From: Dermacentor variabilis
Taxonomy: Eukaryota > Arthropoda > Arachnida > Ixodida > Ixodidae
Direction of reading: 5' to 3'
DNA length: 64,000 nt
Assembly: GCF_050947875.1 (NCBI RefSeq)
Contig: NC_134574.1
Location: forward strand, 109,541,969 to 109,605,968
How positions within the stretch are numbered: the stretch's first letter is position 1; each line of letters starts with the position of its first letter. Shown in pieces: positions 57,656 to 64,000 of this stretch. Made by a program: the position numbers and the translations under genes. Below the pieces are notes generated by a model that was not told the origin of the DNA, searched no databases, and saw only the letters and a program-made list of their open reading frames with translations.

Positions 57656-59024
57656 GAGATTAATGGTATTAGAGATACCGATGAGAGAAAAAACATCGTC
57701 TGCTGCACTCTGTTTTTATGATGCCCTCGGGAGACAATCATAAAACAAAAAATGAACAACGCTTCAATGCGTGCCGAGCTGCTTAACACCTCCAACCGTA
57801 TTTTATAGAGATACTTAATGGCCCGGGTTCGTATTCACAATGAAATTCTAGTGCTAAAAGCTTCTGTATGAGCACATGCCGGCAAGTTATGATGTTTGGC
57901 ATATCATAAACGAAGGCAGCTGGCCACTGGCAAAGAGGACGAATACGCACAAAGACATATTTGCAGCTTCGATATTTTTAAATTTTCTAATCAATTCCCT
58001 CATCTTAGAATTTACGCCTATTCAAGAGAGGCCAATACCTATAATTTTCGTTTTCATGTGCTGCACCCAGAGGCAAAGATTGCTTCTAAGTCCTATTTGT
58101 TGCGGTTGGATGCGTTTATTATAGGTTGTATTGTGAAAAATGATAGCGAAGGTGTAGCTACCGTTCAGCTGAGGCCCGATTTAGTGACAGTATGCTTCCG
58201 ATTCGTTGGCTTTCCTTGACATGATTGCTGAGCTTTGTGCCTTCTTCAGCTGTCGTTAGAGATAATGTCGACACTGTCAGTTTCATTGTTGCAGTGCACA
58301 TTTATGAAACTGTTTATCGATGATAAAAGAACTTCCCAAACAAACAATTTAGCCATTGTACACACTAACCTATACGTTTAGCGTCCATGCGATTAGTCAA
58401 TTTGCTTCATGCATCGTGCATTTGATATATGCATGCGTTATGAATAATATAAACAGGCCTACGCAGAGGAACAATGACCTTGTTATCGGTAGTATCCTTG
58501 TATAACGTGTATAACGTGGCTAAGAAAAAGTCACAAACGTGACGAGAGCGTGAGCAGCACCCAAGCAAATACGACTTTATTTTCTAACAACGAACGAGCG
58601 GGCCTCGCCAATATGTAAAAGAGCGCGTCGTTGTATAGGCTATAGAAAACGTTGCATACTCTCTTTGCGTAACAAATTTTAAATAATAGTCATTCTTGTT
58701 ATAGCTTGCTTTTTAAAGTAAATAATGTCTTGTCCTTCTGTTATTTTTCAAGTAATTTACGTCGCTGTTTGTCGTATTTTGTTTCACATTTTACGAAAAG
58801 GTTCATTGCCTCTACAATAAATTTTATGGTTTTGTTTTTTGGCTTCTTACTCAGTAGCTTCGAGCGGTAACGCCTTTTCGCAATATCTGAAAAAGAAAGA
58901 GGTCAGGTTGCTGCTGTTACACGAAAAAAATCAGGGGTGCTCACACTACAAATGGAAGCAAAGGCAACCTGGCGCCGGCGGAAGCCGAACCCGCAACCTC
59001 AATACGATTTTTTTTTAAATCAAC
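57656..59024. other. No gene recognised
   Basis: Possible upstream intron of the TULIP-like gene. The frames at 57876-58219 are not convincing. Confidence 0.3.
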
Positions 59025-59255
59025 TTATGGGGTTTTACGTGGCAAAACCACGATCTGACTACGAGGCGCCCTGCAGTCGTGTACTCCGGAATAATTTGGA
59101 GCACCTGGGGTTCTTTTGCCGCACACCTAAAACTAATAACTCGGATGTTTCGGCATTTCGTCTCCATCGAAATGCAGCCGCAGTAGCCGGGATTCGATCC
59201 CGCGACCTCGTGCTTAGCAGCCCAACAACGTAGCCGCTAAGTAACCACAGCGGGT
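59025..59255 (-). mobile_element. Ruka-type SINE, diverged
   Basis: Minus-strand copy with ACCCGCTGTGGTTACTTAGC at the head and GGATCGAATCCC B-box. Several substitutions; only a 5-bp candidate duplication (TCAAC). Confidence 0.85.
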
Positions 59256-59911
59256 CAACACAGTTCCGTCACTGGAGCTCGGTTAGTAGTCTTTTCCATT
59301 TGGCGCCCTGATGGGTGAGCATTCCGACTCCCCTTCCCTCTCTTGCCGACTTTGTTCTGTTGCATCCTTCCCAAACGTAATTCTCAATCACTGGAGGCGT
59401 TTCCCAGACTCTAAGGTGCGTTTCTGTAAACTCATACACCCCTATCTGTTCTCACCACCATGGCCCATGCGGAAATTGTTGGTTAACCTCCTACCGGCAG
59501 AAAAGTTGTCTTCTCTACTAATTTACTTTCCCTTGCCCTTTAGTAAAGTCAGAGTGGGCGAATTCACAAACTCTTCGTTCTCAATAGTTGTCAGCCATTG
59601 GGCGGTCTCCTTAGCTTAATAGAATGTCCAGTATCAACACTGGCTGGAATTCCAGTATAAGAACATATTATGAATACGGGTCACGTAGTACTATATCGCA
59701 AATTTTACCCCCATTCACAATTAATTATTCCCTTCAATAAAAAATTCCCTTCGGCATTATTTGTTTTCTTCAGTTTCACCGGCTGTTGGCTTCATGTGGT
59801 TGCTACTAAAGAAACTACGCACATTTGGTGTGCAATGGGCACTTATGAGAAATGACGAACTTTGGTCACATCAACTAAGCTCGTAGTTTCCGCCTCAAGG
59901 GGATGTCGGGC
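59256..59911. other. No gene recognised
   Basis: Nothing supported. Confidence 0.3.
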
Positions 59912-60155
59912 ACACCCGTTGCGGTAACCCATGCCTACGACGTTGCGCTGTGAGCTCAAGGTAGCGAGTTCGAGTCGAGCCGCGGAAGCCGCATTCCGAT
60001 GGCGGTGGAAGGCAAAAAACAAACCTGTACCGTTCATTGGGTGCCGGTTAAACAACCCCACAGTCCGCAGGCGGTTAAATCTAACCGGAGATCCCTATTG
60101 GGGCTTCCTTCATAATGAGATCGTCCTTTTGGCACGTAGAAACCAAGGATTCATT
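59912..60155 (+). mobile_element. Ruka-related SINE, strongly diverged
   Basis: Follows the SINE plan (Pro-type CACCCGTTGCGGTAACCCAT head, GAGTTCGAGTC B-box, GCCGCATTCCGATGGCGG, GTTAAACAACCCC, TCATAATGAGATCGTCCTTT, GGCACGTAGAAACC) but differs at many sites, so a separate subfamily. Confidence 0.7.
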
Positions 60156-61243
60156 TTGTAATTTAGTTGTCAGACACATGAAAACTTAAGACCACGTGAT
60201 AGAATTTCGCGTATTTTTTTTTTTTTTTGACGTCTCCAGTTTTTATATTATAAGCCTGCGGAGCCTTCGCCGGTCTCGAACGTAACGACCATACGTGTCG
60301 CAGACATGAACGAATCTCTCGTGAATAATGCGGCGGAATCGAGAAGCACCTCTGCCGTACTAGCTAGGCGGAGGACCAAGCGACGCTTTTATTACAAAGC
60401 CCTCGGGTAGAGCACGAGAAAGAAGAGGAGATCTAGCAACTAAAGAGTGACTGCAATGTTTGTACTTTATCCGCAAGTCAGAGCGCATAATATATTAATA
60501 TCTACAGCCGACGTAACCAAACGCGCTATATACGTAGTGCGTAAGTAATCGAGTACCGTGAAGTATGCACGATTAACATTAAGTATTCATAAAATCCATA
60601 GTACCCAAAAGACATTGAAATATCATATAAAAATGCGTGCAACAAACTGTTGTGACTCTGTAAAAGACAGTTGTTTAGGTAATTACCTAAAAAGACACCC
60701 TCAACTTAATATCGTTTACATTACCTTGTGTCGTGGTCTCACTTAGCAGACAAATTACAAGACCTGCTATGATCCTCCTCATTGTGCACGTTGAGGTTCA
60801 CACGAAAGACTGCTCGGTGTTCATTGTGTATCCACGTTTAAACATGGGCGAAAAACACACGCGGCACTTAGTGTGACAGAAGGAGCGCCTTCGAAAACGT
60901 TTTGCCATTAATAGAAAGGTAAGTAAGGCACTTGCGAACCGTAGAGTTTGCATTTACGAGCTTACGGGCATGAGTTTGAATCGGCGCGCATAGAACAGTG
61001 ACGCATCGTGCGACCTTAGCTTTGCGAACGCCGTAGCTAGAATATTTACCAGAAGAAACTGAGGCACTAGTGTCTACGGGAGATACAAGCATGGTGGTTC
61101 AGACAGCGTGGGAATGATGCTAATTACATGAATTTGAATAAACTTCGTCCCTACGTATTCTGGCGGTTTCCTGTCATTGCAAATGGTCCACCTTAAAAAA
61201 TATTTTGTCGCAAATGCAATAATTTGCATTTATTCTGCATTTT
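60156..61243. other. No gene recognised
   Basis: Nothing supported; a run of T at 60215-60229. Confidence 0.3.
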
Positions 61244-61483
61244 AAATAAATAATAATATTTGGGGTTTTACGTGCCAAAACCACTTTCTGATTATGAGGC
61301 ACGCCGTAGTGGAGGACTCCGGAAATTTTGACCACCTGGGGTTCTTTAACGTGCACCTAAATCTAAGCACACGGGTGTTTTCGCATTTCCCCCCATCGAA
61401 ATGCGGCCGCCGTGGCCGGGATTCGATCCCGCGACCTCGTGCACAGCAGCCCAACACCATAGCCACTGAGCAACCACGGCGGG
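61244..61483 (-). mobile_element. Ruka-type SINE
   Basis: Close to the family pattern; minus strand head CCCGCCGTGGTTGCTCAGTG and tail rich in ATT. Perfect 14-bp target duplication TTATTCTGCATTTT (61230-61243, 61484-61497). Confidence 0.93.
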
Positions 61484-61831
61484 TTATTCTGCATTTTCGC
61501 ACGGCGTTGTTGACTTCGGAGTTTTCAAAGTTAGGACTGTTTCAAAATTCTGGTTTAAAAGGGCACATTACGCGTAGTATAAAAAGCCGCATGAATGTAT
61601 GAAACTCCAAGTCCGAAGGTTACAAAAAGACACGTACTAACCTTAAGCTGAACGATCGGAGCGCCACAGTTCTTTCTATGGTATAAAGGTTACAAACAGG
61701 GATAAGGTGACTCAGAAGGGCTGGCCAACGTTTCAATAGAAGGACCTATCTTCGTCAAAGGCGGCCTCGTCATCCTCAACATGTTAGTTTTGAGGGGTTA
61801 GTACAGTGACGTCACGTGCGGTTGTCGGTCG

Positions 61832-61943
61832 CGGCTGGTTGTAAAGGGAGAGACTTCAAAGAGAATGGGCGCTGTCTCCTCATTCTCTTTGAAGAGGAGA
61901 CAGCGCTCATTCTCTTTGCAGTCTCTTCCTTTACAACCAGCCG
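61832..61943. repeat. Hairpin with 50-bp arms
   Basis: Arms 61832-61881 and 61894-61943 pair with three mismatches around a 12-nt loop. The loop itself (ATTCTCTTTGAA) is the inverse of TTCAAAGAGAAT within the left arm. Confidence 0.9.
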
Positions 61944-63924
61944 AACTTACAACGCCATGTCAAAGCGCGAGAACGGACGCACGAAATTCACGTCGTCGTG
62001 ATTATTACGCCGGTAAGCCCATCTTTAAAAGAAAAATTGTCATAAAAGTGTGAGATTACACTGGCACGGTGTGGCAACGCTATTTAGGCATATTCCTCAC
62101 CCTTTATTAGGTTATTTGCACAATATATTTCTTGAAATATTTTACAGAGACCCTCTGTGCGTCTTCAGCTATTGTAGCCGACTGCTGGTGCTTCGAAAAT
62201 ATTCGTAATTATGCCTGAAAATATTGTTTTCCGCTCCCACCTCATCTTCCTTTAGAAGAAAATGCGTAGCGCCATGCCAACGCGGTCATCCGCGGAAAAT
62301 TAAAGCCCTTTCTCTAGAGCACAGGACGAGCTTTGTCCTGTGTACTGTGGCGGGCCCGGGCTCGACTAGGGCCCGCCATATTAAGTCGGGGCCCGACCCA
62401 GACCCATGGCTCCAATTCCGGGCCCGAGCCGGGCTCGTGTCTGTCTCACCAGGCCGTGACTATATGAAAAGTCCAGGCCCCTACCGCCTGAGGTACTTAG
62501 TCTATAGGTGCCTTAAAACTGTCATTGCTTCGGCGGTGTGTTCGAAGACATTGGGATAAAAGTGCACGCAGCGACAATAAAACACCGCCAACAACATTTT
62601 CCTACAAAGCACGCGTATATAGCTAATCAGAAAAGGGCCGACAGAAGCTAAAACCTGGGTTAAACTTTTCTGACGAAGCATTTTGTTGTGCACAAGGGTG
62701 CAGAACTCTTGCGTTGACTCCGTGTTGCAAACCCCATAGAATTATGCGCAGCGGTGAAACGTGCGACAGTGTCGCCAGTAGTCCAAGTGTTGACACGATA
62801 ACGAGGTCTATCAAGACTGCTAATCGGCCTACAATGTCGAATTCCCGCTTAACAATAGTTCAGGGGAAACGCAAGGGACAAAGAAAGGAAGAACACAACA
62901 ACACGAACGCTCGTTGAATGCCAGCTGGTCGCACGCTTATCTGACAATATGCGGAGGCGACATGCCACCGTACGCGGAGTACGACACAACAGCTGCTGCA
63001 CAACGGGAACAGCGCCGTGACAGACACCTTCCGTGTCGCTGCGCTGTCGGGAACTTTAGCAACGGCATTACTGATGTCGCTGCTCGATGAGGTACGAGGT
63101 GAGACCGACGGAAAAGAAAATGGTCAACATTTTGGCGTTTGGCGGCGCCATATTTTAGCCCAACGTTCACTGTTCTCTCCTCCCAGACCAGCGTTTGCAC
63201 CGCGGTGTGGTAAGCACACAACTTCTGAATAGGCTAAAGCGTGAACGCGCGACGCTAATGGCCGCTGTAGGCTGATTAAGCGGATAACGAGGGGGACTCA
63301 TTTTGTTACACTGCGCGGAACACGATGGAGCACTGGGTAGCCCGGTCTCCTACCCTGCGTGAGGGTGACTTGGCTTGGACGCTTTTGCTGCTAAACGCAA
63401 CCTTCCAAGTCTACGAATGCGCGTACTGGGACGGCATGATGGCGGTGGGGCGAGCGCCCCTTCTTTCTCCTAATTGCTATCGCAATCAAATGGCTCCTGT
63501 GAAAGTTTATGCAGAAAGAAAGACTTAAAATTTGTTGGCACAAAAGCAGCTTAATGTTCAAATACGCATATTCTGACTTTGGCGCGAAAGAAATTGATCG
63601 GCAATGCACTGTCACACCAACCCACATGTGAGCCATGCAATGACTAAATAATTCTCATGCATGAATGTAACGCTCATGAAGAACACCGCAAATGCTGTTA
63701 AGGCGGAAGCTATCTATGCGTACTGTGGTGGCCCTAAAGTAGCCGTCAATGCAGCGCGATAAATAAAAAAGCGGCAAAAGGACGCAACTGGAATAAAATA
63801 ATCGTATCAAGAGCCACGAAATAGTGTAATCGTAAAAATCGGTAACAGCCAGACCATATCAAGCGCGTTATGCAGTATATTTTTTTCCCCCGAGAACAAA
63901 GTTTGTTTTCAAAGCGCAGCTCTA
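61944..63924. other. No gene recognised
   Basis: 62340-62460 is a GGCCCGGGCTCG-type low-complexity repeat. No supported exon. Confidence 0.3.
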
Positions 63925-64000
63925 AGGCACCCATTCCTCCTAAGAGCGTCGGCGTCAGCGTCATCGGCGTAATCGAAAGAACGAGCACAGCGAAGGATGA
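63925..64000 (-). mobile_element. Penelope-like distal 3' end, running off the window
   Basis: Matches 2262-2330 in the same orientation (GAGCGTCGGCGTC, GTAATCGAA-GAACGAGCACAGCGAA). It suggests another minus-strand Penelope-like copy beginning at the right edge. Confidence 0.55.

Noticed and set aside
62340..62460. GC-rich block as CpG-island promoter
   Set aside because: It is built of GGCCCGGGCTCG-type repeats, better explained as a low-complexity repeat.

Overview
The window looks like nuclear DNA of a hard (ixodid) tick. It carries several copies of a tRNA-derived SINE that I recognise as the tick Ruka-type family, tRNA-headed RTE LINEs, RNase H-bearing LINEs, Penelope-like (GIY-YIG) elements and long microsatellites. 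Genes are split into short exons with GT-AG introns of 0.4 to several kb. Species cannot be fixed from the sequence alone.

Host genes are few and in pieces. The best one is on the plus strand at 28124-34435: four exons with matching phases encode a secreted copper lytic polysaccharide monooxygenase of the AA15 type (signal peptide, histidine directly after the predicted cleavage site, second histidine in exon 2, conserved C-terminal Gly-Cys-Gly-Pro-Gln block, poly(A) signal 62 bp after the stop). A second gene on the minus strand (exons 56799-57155 and 50966-51222) looks like a tick member of the Der p 7/TULIP lipid-binding family. On the minus strand at the left edge, exons at 8957-8972, 7051-7188 and 631-725 suggest the N-terminus of a single-pass membrane protein that runs out of the window. 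Weaker exon candidates lie at 18905-18997 (+), 22640-22850 (-), 24030-24511 (+, broken) and 45833-45996 (-).

Most of the rest is transposable-element debris. From left to right: a Penelope-like element pair joined head to head as a ~0.73 kb palindrome (2755-3481); LINE 3' ends; a ~65 bp minisatellite (6300-6665); a 57-unit (GTGA) tract that is the 3' tail of an RNase H LINE (9825-12560); a near full-length RTE LINE with a tRNA-like head inserted in a cryptically simple array (13213-16373); a (TTG)n tract; the LPMO gene, whose introns hold a 1-kb repeat, a foldback element and other repeats; an RTE RT fragment at 36.2 kb; a second tRNA-headed RTE copy (39140-40133); a tandem array split by a SINE (41426-42345); another RNase H LINE (42886-45222); a SINE palindrome (46.8-47.9 kb); a second foldback copy (48126-48855); the inverted partner of the 1-kb repeat (51604-52659); a further LINE fragment (52748-53672); a Penelope-like element cut by a 413-bp MITE (55085-56180); and more SINEs to the right end.

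The elements illustrate how this genome grows. LINE tails seed microsatellites, tRNA promoters are attached to both SINEs and LINEs, and several families occur as large inverted pairs.
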